Origin: Lasiosphaeris hirsuta | Taxonomy: Eukaryota; Ascomycota; Sordariomycetes; Sordariales; Lasiosphaeriaceae | Reading direction: 5' to 3' | Length of the DNA stretch: 64,000 nt | NCBI GenBank assembly: GCA_030549175.1 | Contig: JAUKUA010000004.1 | Span: 3,596,001 to 3,660,000 of the forward strand | In this document: in pieces, positions 34,752 to 46,189 of the stretch | Layout: each line of letters begins with the position of its first letter | Position numbering within the stretch: the stretch's first letter is position 1 | Made by a program: the position numbers and the translations under genes | Notes under the pieces: model-generated | Told to the model about the DNA's origin: nothing | What the model saw: the letters and a program-made list of their open reading frames with translations, nothing else | The model's database searches: none

Positions 34752-37700
34752 TTATTCGCCACCAAACTCAACCCCATCCAACCATCCCCTCACTGCCTCC
34801 CTGAGCACATTCTCCATCGGCAACCTCTCCCCAGGCTCGCACTCTTCATGGTGCTCCCTCTCCCTCTCTCGATCATCGATAACATCCCTGATGACCTCAT
34901 CCAAGGCCGATAACAGCACCGTCTTGCACTGCGATCTCGGCACCTCTAAGAACCCGCCTGATCCACTTCCCACTGCAGGCCCCATCGAGACCGATAACCC
35001 CTGGCCCGGACCCTGGCCCAAGTGATGCTGGTGCTTGTGATCCTCCTCTTGCGTCGATGTCGATACACTGCTACTTCTCTCCCTCTCTCTCCTCTTGCTC
35101 GTCGACCGTGATGAACACCCTGACGACCCGCGAGGGTCCTTCCCCGCTATCTCAGCGCTTGTAGCAATAACGCGTTCCACCGCTTCCGCAAGAATATCAT
35201 CGAGCCCAAACACTGGCTCCTCTAAAAACTCCTCTCTCACTTGTATCTCAAATGTTGGTGGCGTCATTGCTGCGCTGTGGCTAGCAGGAGTAGTCACCGG
35301 TGTGACGCGATCTGATATCGGTTTCAGTCTCATCAGTCTGCGATGTCGTATCCTCGTGATGGTGAATGTAGTCGCGTCGGCGACGACGGCGGTACTAACA
35401 TCCACCCAGCGTTCTATGTCGCGCTCCGATGACGCGGCGTGTGGCTGCCACACGGGGGATGGCTCTGCGCGCATCGACGCCTTGATCTGCTCCATTAGGT
35501 CGTCCTGGGGCGTGGGGAGGGCCTGTAGTACAAAGTCTGGGTGGTAGTGCTGTAGCCAGCCGGCAGCGTTGACAGGAACGTCACCGTCGACAGCCACGCG
35601 GCACGATTGCTCAAAGGCATCAAATCCAGTGCCGAAGCCGGGTGTCGACAGGTAGCCGCTGCTAGAGGGCGAGCTGACGGCCGTCTCGAATGAGGTGATG
35701 TAGTCGGGGAAGGGAACGTCGACATCAATCACGCCATCGCTGATGTTGATTGACGTCTTTACAGGGGACTCAAATGCCCCGGACGGGTCGGGGGTGCGTT
35801 GTAGCTTGGGAACTGAGTCTGTTGGCTCGGTAAAGTCGAGACTATCTCCACCTTCACGTGGAGGTAGCTGGGCTTCATCTCCCTTTCCACCTCTGGGCCC
35901 CTGGGAATTCTCTGGCTGCTCACTAGTGGTTCTTGCCTGGTCATTTTCTGAAACTACCTTGGAAGGACGGGCAACTGGGTTGAAGCCCGGCTTCGTCGGC
36001 GAATCATAACCGCCTTGCCCCTCGGTCGAGCTCTGAGCCTTTAAGGAGGCAGCACCAGAGTCTCTCCTGCGGGTAGTCCATAAACCGCTGATGATTCCCC
36101 ATCGGGAGCCTTGTCTTGGCTCGCCACCGTTATGTGACCCGACACTGTCTTCCCTCGTAAGGCGCTTCAGATCATCTGCAGCTGTGCTGTTACTGCTATT
36201 TGGCCGACCATGAGAGAAAACCTCTGCTCTATGAGCTGTGGAAAAATGTGGCACGCTTGTCTCAGGGGTGATGGTTGCAGTCGTAGCGGCGCTGCTCTTC
36301 CGAGTAGTCGGATCGCTTCCACGGATGGGTAGGTGTGATGTCCGGATCGAGGCTGCATCGGATGCTCGCCGTTCATGTCTACTTTCCATGCTCAGATGTG
36401 CCAGAGGCAAAGGGACAGCACTTGCGCGTCCATGCTGTGACTGCAAGCTTAGATTACGAGAATGTGACTGTCGTCGAGGGCCAGCCCGGCGATTAATCTT
36501 CCGACGGAGGGACTCTTCTTTGAAAATTGGAACGACAAACGAGGGCGGGGATTGGGACAAGGCTCCCATCGATGCTGGCGTACTCGGCCGATGAGCCCGA
36601 ATGCCAGGGAGCTGCTGGGAGGCTGGCAAGAAAGCAGAAAGCAAAAATATCAGTCGCCGCGCAGAAATTTTGTCGTGGGAGATAATTATAGTCCGCGCGG
36701 GCACAGAAGTATCTTCCTCCATCCTCCCTTTTTGTTGCACGACGAACCGACGACGGTAAGACGGCGGGCTTAGTGCCTGAAGCCAGTCCGTATGTGTTGC
36801 AAGAAATCCGGTCAGCAAGTTATAAAAGAAGAAGCCCTCTTCTCTCCCCCCGGCCCACTTGGCCACCGACCGGGCTTCTTCCCGCCATATCGGCCAACGG
36901 TTCTGTCCGGTGATGACCCGAGTAGCCCGGATGCCAGCCACTATCCTGGTCTTGGCGACTTCGGCCTCAGCACCGATTTGTCGATGATCTTGTAGGCAAT
37001 TAGGAAGCAATGTGATGTGCTTTGCATTTGTTTTGGGAGGTTTCGCGGGAAAGCCGTCGTCATTACGGCGACCGGACATGGAGGATGTTCGGGCCATCTG
37101 GGAGGTCATCGCAGCCGGGAAGGGGTCCGGGGACGAGAGATCGGCCTGTTTGAGCATCGTAAACAAGGTAGCAGCGGCAATAGACTGCAGATGATTCAAT
37201 GTTCGCATGATGATGTCCCAGTGCTGGGTGATGGCATCTATCTGGTCTTCAATGTCGTTGCCGAATGATGTTTCGAACGACTCGAGCCCATAGCCACCCT
37301 GACCGATTACTGTCCAGCCAGAGGGTCGGTTGGAGTTGAAGGATGATGGGAATGAATCCTGTTCGGTGTACGAGCCAGGCCCACGAAACCCCGATCGCAT
37401 CGCAACCGCCTGGGTAGGCTGAGACGAAAGCGGAGGAAGGTTAATGACTAGGGCAACAGCGTACATCGGCGTCCTCTTCTGTTTGAGCTGGTTTTTTTTC
37501 TTCTTCATCTTGCCCTCGTCCGAGGACGGCGGAAATGGATAACCGCCGCCGTCTTCGGGAGAAGGAACACGAGGAGATACCACAATCTCCTCCTCGACAG
37601 GTAAGGACACGGGAAACAACCTTGTAACTAAGACTTTCTTTCGGTCTGCATTGCGAGTTATGACGGTGGGGGCGGGAGGAACATTTTCGGAAGAAAACGA

Positions 37701-38489
37701 CTGTGATAGCCTGCTCGAACGCATGCTAGACCTGCCGATCGAACCCCGGCCATCGCCCAGTATCGAGGCGTTTTCGGATGCCCGGGTCTCAGACGGGACG
37801 ACATGGACTTTCGTCGAGGTCCCCTTGTATGCCATGAGCTCCGAGTTGCCAAATATGCAACTAGAGAAGGTGGCCAGCTCCTCGCGGTACTCGCGCCACG
37901 TGCGCTGGGAGTCGGTTTCGACATAGCTGCCGCCTTGGTTGCGTGCATGGACCGAGGGTCTTCTGTCGAAGGCGCCCTGCCTGATTTTTGGGCTGTCAGG
38001 CTGGATAACAATGGGGCGCTGTGCTTGAGCATGGCTGATGCTGGGCTTTCGGGGCGAGGCAGGGGCCCGGCGCGCATCCTGCGCGGAGTAGTGCGACGCG
38101 GAGCCGGTTGTCGTGGAAGGGCGATCCATTACAGCGGCCGGGGCGGGCGGCGGGGTCTGGCTGTCATACAGGAGGGAGGCTGCGACCGAGCTCAAGGCAT
38201 CCTGCATGACGATGATGCGCACGTCGCGCACGTCAAGCTCGATGTCGCCATTGTAGTCGAAGGCGTTAGTCGACGCAGCAGCGGCGAGGGAGGAGGCGCT
38301 GGCGAGCGGAAAGACCTGGTTTAGGCGGTGCTCGTACAGGTCCTGTGCATCAGGGAACAACAGATTTCGCGTGTGGATATCCTCCTGCACGGATTCTAGG
38401 GATGAGATGGGCTTGTGAGACGTGGCCTGGGCTGAGGGAGCAGTCCCGGCGCCAGAGCCCGCGCCTAGATTGAAAAGCTTCCCGAGCAT
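34752..38489 (-). CDS. lst4: LST4 / folliculin-interacting protein (FNIP) homologue
   Basis: Uninterrupted frame of 1245 aa. The N-terminal block (DIELDVRDVRIIVMQDALSS, then LLYDSQ) matches the longin-type start of FNIP/Lst4. Further FNIP-like blocks are PMYAVALVINLP, FGNDIEDQIDAITQHWDIIM, AKTRIVAGIRATRVITGQ, RWPIWREEARSVAKWAGG and a lipase-like stretch FFYNLLTGFLATHTDWL. The centre and tail carry long Ser/Pro-rich disorder. A C-terminal region follows (PFPDYITSFETAVSSP, VNAAGWLQHYHPDFVLQ). In yeast Lst4 works with Lst7 (folliculin) at the vacuole as a GTPase-activating complex for Gtr2, promoting TORC1 signalling when amino acids return. Start: the ATG at 38489 directly precedes a conserved-looking MLGKLFNLG. 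Assignment by block resemblance, not alignment. Confidence 0.8.
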   Translation of the reverse strand: MLGKLFNLGAGSGAGTAPSAQATSHKPISSLESVQEDIHTRNLLFPDAQDLYEHRLNQVFPLASASSLAAAASTNAFDYNGDIELDVRDVRIIVMQDALSSVAASLLYDSQTPPPAPAAVMDRPSTTTGSASHYSAQDARRAPASPRKPSISHAQAQRPIVIQPDSPKIRQGAFDRRPSVHARNQGGSYVETDSQRTWREYREELATFSSCIFGNSELMAYKGTSTKVHVVPSETRASENASILGDGRGSIGRSSMRSSRLSQSFSSENVPPAPTVITRNADRKKVLVTRLFPVSLPVEEEIVVSPRVPSPEDGGGYPFPPSSDEGKMKKKKNQLKQKRTPMYAVALVINLPPLSSQPTQAVAMRSGFRGPGSYTEQDSFPSSFNSNRPSGWTVIGQGGYGLESFETSFGNDIEDQIDAITQHWDIIMRTLNHLQSIAAATLFTMLKQADLSSPDPFPAAMTSQMARTSSMSGRRNDDGFPAKPPKTNAKHITLLPNCLQDHRQIGAEAEVAKTRIVAGIRATRVITGQNRWPIWREEARSVAKWAGGREEGFFFYNLLTGFLATHTDWLQALSPPSYRRRFVVQQKGRMEEDTSVPARTIIISHDKISARRLIFLLSAFLPASQQLPGIRAHRPSTPASMGALSQSPPSFVVPIFKEESLRRKINRRAGPRRQSHSRNLSLQSQHGRASAVPLPLAHLSMESRHERRASDAASIRTSHLPIRGSDPTTRKSSAATTATITPETSVPHFSTAHRAEVFSHGRPNSSNSTAADDLKRLTREDSVGSHNGGEPRQGSRWGIISGLWTTRRRDSGAASLKAQSSTEGQGGYDSPTKPGFNPVARPSKVVSENDQARTTSEQPENSQGPRGGKGDEAQLPPREGGDSLDFTEPTDSVPKLQRTPDPSGAFESPVKTSINISDGVIDVDVPFPDYITSFETAVSSPSSSGYLSTPGFGTGFDAFEQSCRVAVDGDVPVNAAGWLQHYHPDFVLQALPTPQDDLMEQIKASMRAEPSPVWQPHAASSERDIERWVDVSTAVVADATTFTITRIRHRRLMRLKPISDRVTPVTTPASHSAAMTPPTFEIQVREEFLEEPVFGLDDILAEAVERVIATSAEIAGKDPRGSSGCSSRSTSKRRERERSSSVSTSTQEEDHKHQHHLGQGPGQGLSVSMGPAVGSGSGGFLEVPRSQCKTVLLSALDEVIRDVIDDREREREHHEECEPGERLPMENVLREAVRGWLDGVEFGGE

Positions 38490-41400
38490 CCCCGCGAGGT
38501 GAGCGGCCGCGGCCTGAGCAGGTCGGGTGATAAAGCTCTTAGGCAGGGCGGGATGGCGGTGTTCTCAAGAAGAGCTTCGGGCACCTAGGCGTGGGACTGG
38601 CATGTTGCTCTTTGTGGCGTTGCCGAGGGTCGCCGTGCCGCCGTGCTGTCGCCGTGGCCACCGGGGAGCGGTGGGTGAGATGCACGGAGACGGGTTGGGT
38701 GAGGGGCGCGAGGCTATAAGAGCGGCCGTTTCCCGTTTCCCCTCGAATCCTAGGCTAGGCGGTGAAGCAGCGGTCCGTTTATATGGCAGGCAAATCCCAG
38801 GACAGCAGGAGGAGCAGCGGCAGCAAGCGGGCGGCAGCTCATCGGGTGACAGACACTCAGACACGCAACGCCTGCCCGTCTTCCGGGGCTACAGGAACCG
38901 ACGGCGGCAAACGATAGGTCTACCGGATGGGATCCCCCTCATTCGACGGTCGCTCCCAACTTCCAAAGGCTGAGGGCTTGGGACTTGCGACTTGATTCTG
39001 GGGTCCCAAGGGGGGGACGCGAGGGATGAAGGGGCGAGGGGCGAACGGAGAGAGAGATTGCGACTGGGCCAAGGGATGCAGCTCTCAAGTCGCAGTTCCA
39101 CTCCTCGCGGTATGCTCGGCGTTTCCACGACAGGCCAGGGCAGGTCAGGCACTTGCAGCTTCGCAAACACACCCGGAAATGTCTTTTTTCGGCTGTTCAG
39201 CCCTCACCAAGAGTGTGGAGAGCTAGGACTCGAAGCAAACGCGCCGAGACCGAGACTGCGGCGAGATGCTTGTTCAATGTTGCGGTGCTTGCGCTTGCGG
39301 CGAGCGCAGACAGCTGTGGGGGGGGGGCAGGCGATGAGGGGAAAAGGAAAATGCTGTGCAGGTTGGCAGCGTCCACCTTGGACCTTGGGTGGTTCTACTG
39401 GACAAGATACCTCATGAGCCATGGGGTTGTCTCCGGCTTGTCACTTGCGGGGGCGAGGGTTTCGGTCCCAGTTTGGTCCAGTTTCCATGGTCCTCGGTCA
39501 AGAGTGGAATGGCGGTGACGACGGAAAATGTGGTTGATGCCTGCTCGCGCTTTGGTAGGGTAGGTGGTTGCAGGTGCTTGGGTCGCAGCGCCCGGGGGCC
39601 GCCTAGGACGCGGAACTTATTGAGACGCCCCAACTGCGAACTCAGGTCACTGTGTTACTAAGGTACGTAACCTCGACCCTGCTCCGGCCATCGTTCTTGC
39701 GCTCAGCAACCCTCGTGCGACTGGAAATCCACTTCAGACACCCCGGTGCGAATAGCGACGAGCCTGTGCAGTGCGACGCGCATTTTTGTCTATTTCTGGC
39801 GGTTTGTTGCTCGGCCAAACGCTTCGACGGTGGAGGATCTCTGATAACTAATGCCACCTGCGGCTGATTCATTCTCAACCGTTGACCTTGCCTTTACGTT
39901 GCCTCACCGCAACCCTGTCTTGCTGTTTCCCTGCCTCGCCTACCAACAAAGCGGAGACCGGTAGTGAGCTTGCTGTCATCGGATCCCCTTCCGAGCCGTC
40001 CAGCAGCTATCCGCCAAATCACTGGGATAGCGAGTGGTCTTTGTCCTGGGCGACAGGTGAGGGGAGGACAATGATGGAATTTCATGGATCTCACCGCTGG
40101 GAAACAAGCAACTAACTCGATACGTTAAGATGCTCTAGGGCGCTTCTCGCCGGCCGCCGGGGCGCTCCGGCTGCATTTTCGCTGCTTGATGAGAGCGAGA
40201 GCCAGCTGCTACTATGAAAACAACAGTCGGCTGTCCATTTTCAAATGGGAACACCGGTCGCCGCCTTTCGCACATGTAACCCAACTTCGGGATTCGACCA
40301 TTGGCTTGTGTTCTAGCCCGGTCCTCCTTGACGTTGCAAAAATAGGGGCTTAATAGGCTGTTCAATCATCGGCCCGCCGAATGCGCCGCAGCCGGATATC
40401 AACCGGGCCTTGCCTTTGATGTCTTGGTTGTCATCGGGTCACATCACACACATACGCAGTATTACTGCGTGCATCTACATACATTAGGACTCGAGACGTA
40501 TTCCCTGTCCGCTCACCTGGTCCGTCTCATCCCCTCCCGCGGGTCCCGCAAAGGGACCGGGCCTCTCCGTTTTCCCCAGCCAGTCAAGACGAGGGGCCCT
40601 GCTGCCGTGTTCGACGCAGCCGGTGCTGTGACACCCAGGCATTGCCCTCATCACTTGATTCTCCTTACCATTCACAGCCCACACGCATCACATCGCATCA
40701 CGTCGTCGCTGTCATACTGCGGGGTAAACTGCTTGCGTGAAATTGTATCCTCGTCTCGAGCGGTTTTCTCGCAGCGTGATACACAGAAGTTTTGATATAC
40801 CTGCCTCACAACCTGGCGTAAAGGAGGGAGCGGTATATTGAATCTTCAACGGGAAAAAATTGAAGTGCGCCCTTGCCACCATGCAAGTGCCATTGGCACA
40901 CCAGCCAATGACATTGTAAGACGCTGAGAGAATATCGCCCAACGAGGAAATCGCAGCCCGACCGACCTACACCATTTAAATCCATCCCGTTTGGGTGTTA
41001 GCCCCAAATTCTTTTTTCCAGCTGTCCTACAGCTGAGCGGCAGATATAGTTGACGAGTTACATCTTCTGTATTCTGCCATTCTTTGCATCTTGATCGTTT
41101 TTCCTTTCTTTTTTCGCTGACCCGACGATGCGATGCAGCGACGCCGCGCTGCTCATGTTCCGCCAGCATGACTGACATGCAGACGCCTCCTTTTCTCCTC
41201 TTCCACTCCCTCGTTACCCCTCCCCCGCCGTTGATTCTTCCCCTCATCTTTCGGCCTCATCTCGATGCGCATGATCGAGGGCGCAAGGAGGGGTTTTTGC
41301 AGCCAGGATTCGACATTCTTTTCTTCGCGCTCGGTGGGGGGTCCAACGGTTGGACACTTCGTTATTCCGGGGAGACGCGGGCGTCTGGCTTTATGAGACA

Positions 41401-41889
41401 TCATGGGATACCTATCATTAATCAGGACAAAATCTGCCACTTGTCCCCCCCCCTTCCACTCAATCACACCCCCACGCTCCCAGCCTTCTTAAGTCCTGGT
41501 CAACTGCCCAATACCACGGATCCGGGTATGGCGTCACGAACACCCGTTTCTGCGTCAGGCCGGCTTTCTAGAGTTATCTACCGTGAGATCTCGATCGCTT
41601 GACCATATCACGCCGTGCACGTCTTGCAACCAATGCGAGCCTCGCGATAGATTCTGGTTTGTCATAAGAAAAGGGGCTCTGCTGCTAGTAGCATGCTGTT
41701 GTTCCTAAAAAGAAACATAAAAAACCCGCCGCAATTGGCCCCCATGGTATACAACTGCAATACGACCCCAGGGAGGCGAATCTCCCTGCTCAACTATATG
41801 CAGCCACCTCCATTTTCCCTCAAGGTATTGATGGTGAACGATGCATGCAAGCCTGATGCTCCTGCGATCCGCCCCCTCGTTCCCTCCCC
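38490..41889. other. Gene-poor intergenic region
   Basis: About 3.4 kb between the LST4 start and the end of the zinc transporter gene. It should contain the LST4 promoter at its left end and the 3' UTR of the transporter at its right end. Open frames such as 38527-38973 (plus) are GC-driven and show no family resemblance. I see G- and C-runs (for example near 39316) but no RNA gene or transposon. Confidence 0.45.
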
Positions 41890-43508
41890 CTATTTCGTCA
41901 AGTGTTTTAGTCTATCAGTAGAAACGTTGGAATCGCCATCCAGGCTGCTGCTGGTTTCCAGGGCGGCATCCTTCACGGCCGTCGAAATCCCCTCCTCAGC
42001 CCCATCGGCGTCGGGGATGCCAACACAGCACCCGATACTCTCGCACTCGGCTGAGCAAATCATTTGACAAGTAGGCGGCCTTCCTTGGTCCCTGCAGAGA
42101 GCCGCTCGTTCTTCGGCGAGGAACTCGTGTTGGAGCGTTGATGAGTGAATTCCGTGCGCGTGGAGGCACTGTTGGATGATCTTGGCTCTCAGCATGAACG
42201 TGGATAGGTCTGGGTCTGTGATAATAAGGTGTGCCGTGGCGATGGTTTTCTCTTCGGTCAACTGCCAGACATGGAGCTCGTGGACAGACTCGATTCCTGG
42301 GATCTGTAGAGATGGTTATTATCATTTTCCGGTCACAATGTCAACAGTCTTGTTCTATACCATCTCAAGGTCCTCTTGGACGTCTTGGACGTCTAAACCA
42401 CGGGGTGCACCCTGAAGAAGGATGGCCCCGCTGTCTTTGATCAGGGGACACGCCGAAAGTAGAATCATGATCGAGATACCCATGCTGACGGCTGGGTCTG
42501 CATAAAAGCGGAACACGGACGTTGTATATGCCATTACCACGGCGGCAAGAATGACACCTAGGTTATTGAGCGCATCACAAATCACATGGATCAGGACGCC
42601 AAGCATGCCCAAGTCTCGCTTGGGGGCAGCGTTTTGCTGTTGCTTGAAATGCCGGTGTTCTCCATGAAGGTGGCGATACAGCGACTGGGAGGGGGTGCTG
42701 GTTAGTAGGTTGATAGTGGGCTTGGCTCCTTTATACCATTATGTGTCAAACTTACATCTGCAAGAGCCTCTTCAGCCTCGACGCTTGAACTATCGCCTGG
42801 AGCAAGATCGCTGGCATGCGGATGGACATGGCCGTGACAATGGCCATGACCCGGGTGTTCTAGAGTAACATCGTTAGGACTCAACTTGGCCATACGCATC
42901 ACTCCTCGATAGACTTACGGTGCAGCAGCGCAATGCTGATGATATTGAGTGCCAGGCCCACACACCCCATGATAAGCATTGATATGGTGTCATCGACTTG
43001 GGCTAGGGGGGTTCCGATGAACCTTTCAACGGACTGAAAGAAGATGCTGACCCCAAGGGCGAGTAAGAAAGCACCGTTGAAAAACGCACCAATTACCGGC
43101 GCTCGTTGCCATCCGAAACTGAACGGACCTCGCGATGGTCTCTCGCGATCTTTAGCCTAGCCAGCTCGTTAGCCGCCAACGGCGAGTCTCGTACATAATC
43201 GACAAGTACGGGACAACTTGCTATCAGGGCAATTAGGGCAACAATGAGGCCGATCAGATCGTTCATCTAGATATCTCAAAGTATCAGCACTCTCGCAGCG
43301 GCCCTTGGAAATAGAGACTTGACATACATAATGAAAAGCATCGGCCGTAAGGGCAAGACTTCGCGTGTGTAAGGCAACTAGAGATGGTGAGCATATGCAG
43401 GGGACAACCTCAACAGCAAGGCTGACCAGCAAGTTCGGATGCAAAGAAAGCGAAATATATGGCTATTGTTGCCGTGAGCCGCTGTCTGGCCCCGAGGTTG
43501 AAACCCAT
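41890..43508 (-). CDS. Cation diffusion facilitator, ZRC1/COT1-like zinc transporter
   Basis: Proton-coupled zinc exporter family that loads zinc into the vacuole or ER. I read seven short exons. They give MGFNLGARQRLTATIAIYF, then HTRSLALTADAFHYMNDL, GPFSFGWQRAPVIGAFFNG, a His-rich cytosolic loop (HPGHGHCHGHVHPH), HVICDALNNLGVILAAV, IPGIESVHELHVWQLTEE and a Cys-rich tail (CQMICSAECESIGCC). The two zinc-site HxxxD motifs are intact: HYMND in helix 2 and HVICD in helix 5. His rather than Asn at these places favours zinc over manganese. Most introns have good GT...AG ends; the junction after CPVLVDY needs a very short intron (about 38 nt) to restore the frame, so that join is uncertain. The first intron starts GTCAGC, also atypical. 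Confidence 0.82.
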
Positions 43509-44878
43509 AGTTGGCGATAATGACGTTGGCTCATTTCAACTTTGCGGGGAGCAAACAGATAGTGATACTTTCATGGCAAGCAAGAGCATGTGGAATGATG
43601 ACTCTCGGCTGTCTAGATTCCCGGTTGGGTTCTCAACCGCCTCATAGATGTGCTTCCGCGGCAGTGCCAAGCAGAGAAGGGTGAAAGTTTGCTAGGAAAT
43701 AGACACCAGGGAGGCAACGGTAGGGAGGCCACAGGAAGCCGTCGGAAAACCACATGCCCCGACGGGAGGGCCTCGCTGCGTCACAGTCTAGTCCAGGCGG
43801 CCTTTCAAGAAGAGCGAATGGACGCTGGCCTGTACTTGAGATCGCCAACATGATAGCCTCACCGTCGTGGCAGCTGTGAGTTAGGGGACGGCGAAACACT
43901 CGGCGAGGACAGCTCGCGTCTTGTGGCTTTCGAGATACAGTGCCTAGCCGCCAAGCCAGACGTGTATAGTATGTATGTACAAGAAAGACGAAAACAGGGT
44001 TTGAAAACCAAAGCAAACATGCACCGAGACGGGGCCATACAGGCGGCCGTCGGTTCCCGTTTGTGGAGAGTGGGCTCAAGAACTGTCCGGAGGCGTGGGG
44101 GATTCTCCGCAAGATACTGGAACAACGTGTCGATGTCTGGATGAAGATCAAGAAAATCCCAGCTTCAGCTCGGTCTGCCGCTAATACCTTGATGGCCAGT
44201 GTAAGGTTTTCGTGGCTCGTTGCAGTGTGATGTAGGGCTACAGATCAGATCGTGGGGAACAGAGGTGGGACCCAAGGGACTTTGAGTGGTCACAAGAGAT
44301 CTACGAGTACGGCTCCGTCTCTTTGGTATCAAATCTTCATTCTCCTTGGCAAGGACGACTGTATCCGTGCTTCGGTTGTGAACGGCTGATTCGTTATTCT
44401 GAGCCAATAGGGTTAGGGCTGGCCATGGCTGTTGGGGCCTTCAGTCGGTTATAACTGCCTGGCTGGAGTGGACTTGAGCTCAATTCTCCTAGCACAGTCT
44501 TGACAAGGAGTGCCCCGCACTGTCGTGATGGCTTGCAAAGAGCAGGCCCGTGCTCTTACAACAGCGGGGAGAGCTTCCCAGCTTCCTACAGTGCAAGGCG
44601 ATACGCTCACACAGTTAACCGCTCAAATACAGGAAAACATCATGTTTTGCCGTCCTGGATACCAATTCTGGCTAGCCTCGACCCGTTCTTTTCGGCACCC
44701 TCAACCACCCTCCAGAGGTGCCCAGCAAGCATCTATTAAGTGGGGGTAAAATGTACTTTTCAATGACATTCTTAGTGATACAGACCTCAACTTTCGGAGG
44801 GTTTAAACACCCCTACTAAAAGTATGTTGATAGTAGAGGAGATGTAGTTATTTACACAGCTTGTTCAACTTGGTGCAC
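43509..44878. other. Intergenic region with a possible decayed or unrecognised gene
   Basis: About 1.4 kb. Left end: promoter of the zinc transporter. On the minus strand an ATG at 44407 opens 70-odd codons; after a candidate intron (GTATTAG...CATCCAG) the frame reads DIDTLFQYLAENPPRLRTVL, which looks protein-like. The frame before the intron also contains ENLTLAIK but in a different phase. I do not recognise a family, and the downstream part does not look coding. The sequence from 44.7 to 44.87 kb is AT-rich. Confidence 0.3.
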
Positions 44879-45924
44879 CTAGCCCTTGTCCGAACCATTG
44901 CCGTCATGCTTGTCCTCATCCTTGTCCTCCTCATCGGTATCCACGCCCGCCAGCATATGATTGGCAAGCCGGTTGAACAACTCAAACTCCATTCTCTCAG
45001 CAGCCTTGGGTCCGCTCTGGATCTCTCCCATCATATCGGAACCAGGTGGGAAGTCGTGCTCGAAATTAGGCTCTCCAGCCCCCTTCATGTTTGTGAGGAC
45101 AGCTTGCCGGAAATGCCATCGGAGAAGCGTGTCCAAAGGACGCCGTGGGTCCTGGAGTAGACGATTATCCAGGGAAGTCCCTGCGATCCGCTTCCTGTCT
45201 CGCTGGAAACAAATAATCTTATCACCATCCTAAATTTATATTAGATAACATTAACGTTTCCCAGTATCAGAGAGGACTTACATCGGGGTTGATAGAGAAG
45301 CTGTAAGAGTCGAACATCCGGTGTATAGCGCTATCGAGGAGTAGGCCATTCTGTACTGAATTAATCGTCCCATAAGGCCTCTGAGACGGTGGGATGGTGA
45401 TTTGCTGACTCCAACCCTGCACATTCCATTGATGTAGATACGCAATAGGGATGATGTGCGCAGCATCAAAACCATCCCAGATCTCAAACTCTTTGTTTGG
45501 ATTTTCTTCCTTTGTCACGACGCAACGTCCGTCTCGCTCTCGGACTTGATCTCTAAATTCGTTGTTTGTTCTCGTTGGCTGAAAAGACATCATTCTGGCA
45601 AAAGCAGCCTCGGCGGTTTTCTAGATTATATTAGTATTTATATTTGCAAAGTAATCAAAAGGATACCTGGACAGTACCATCGGCTACAACAAAATACCTG
45701 CCGGGCAGGAGAGGTTGTGCATGCTGGGCGATTATCTCGCCGTTTTCGTCTTGGAGGAAGAAGGGGCCCGGAGGCAGGATGTCGATGATGATGTCAACCA
45801 TCGCGTAAAAGTTGGCATTGGTCATGCCGGCAGTGAGGACTGGCCCGCCAAGCAGGGTATCGAAATCTCGGAGATCGTAGATGAAGACATCGCGGCCGAG
45901 AGCCCGACCATCCTCGCGCGGCAT
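44879..45924 (-). CDS. Fungal HNH-nuclease-domain protein
   Basis: Belongs to a large ascomycete family with a variable N-terminal part followed by an HNH nuclease domain; biological role unknown. Exons 45924-45667, 45620-45282 and 45229-44879 join in phase 0 to 315 aa. N-terminal part: DVFIYDLRDFDTLLGG and FFLQDENGEIIA. HNH domain at about residues 100-200: RDQVRERDGRCVVTKEE, FDAAHIIPIAYLHQW, GTINSVQNGLLLDSAIHRMF and DSYSFSINPD. The AAHIIP, the Asn of SVQNGLLL and the IHRMFD His fit the metal-binding and catalytic positions, so the fold looks intact. After it DGDKIICFQRDRKRIAG and a helical stretch, then an acidic Lys/Asp tail (DTDEEDKDEDKHDG). Both introns are notably AT-rich. It is divergent from IML1 with only about 265 bp between start codons. 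Confidence 0.82.
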
Positions 45925-46189
45925 TTTGCCCGCGTGAAGAGGTGTAGGGAGGGAGGTGGGATTTGGCGGGGAGGTAACCTTAATTTGCCGGCCCTACTAG
46001 GCGGTGAAGTGAAGGCGGTGGGGGCGGCCAGGCGAAGCGCGGCTGACCAGTCAGGAAACGGAAGCTTCGACGGCAACACATGGATTACAGCTTGTCACTT
46101 AGACGCGCTGCGCTTTGCGCTTTGCTTCCCAGAGCTCCAGCCTTGCATCAACCAATACACCACCATCACCGGCTTGATGACCCGGCTTG
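45925..46189. promoter_or_regulatory. Short bidirectional promoter, HNH gene / IML1
   Basis: Only 265 bp separate the two divergent start codons, so the genes must share promoter DNA. I see no recognisable named binding site. Confidence 0.5.

Noticed and set aside
40280..40310. T-loop-like GGTCGAATCCC on the minus strand
   Set aside because: No A box at the right distance and no pairable acceptor or anticodon arms, so not a tRNA.
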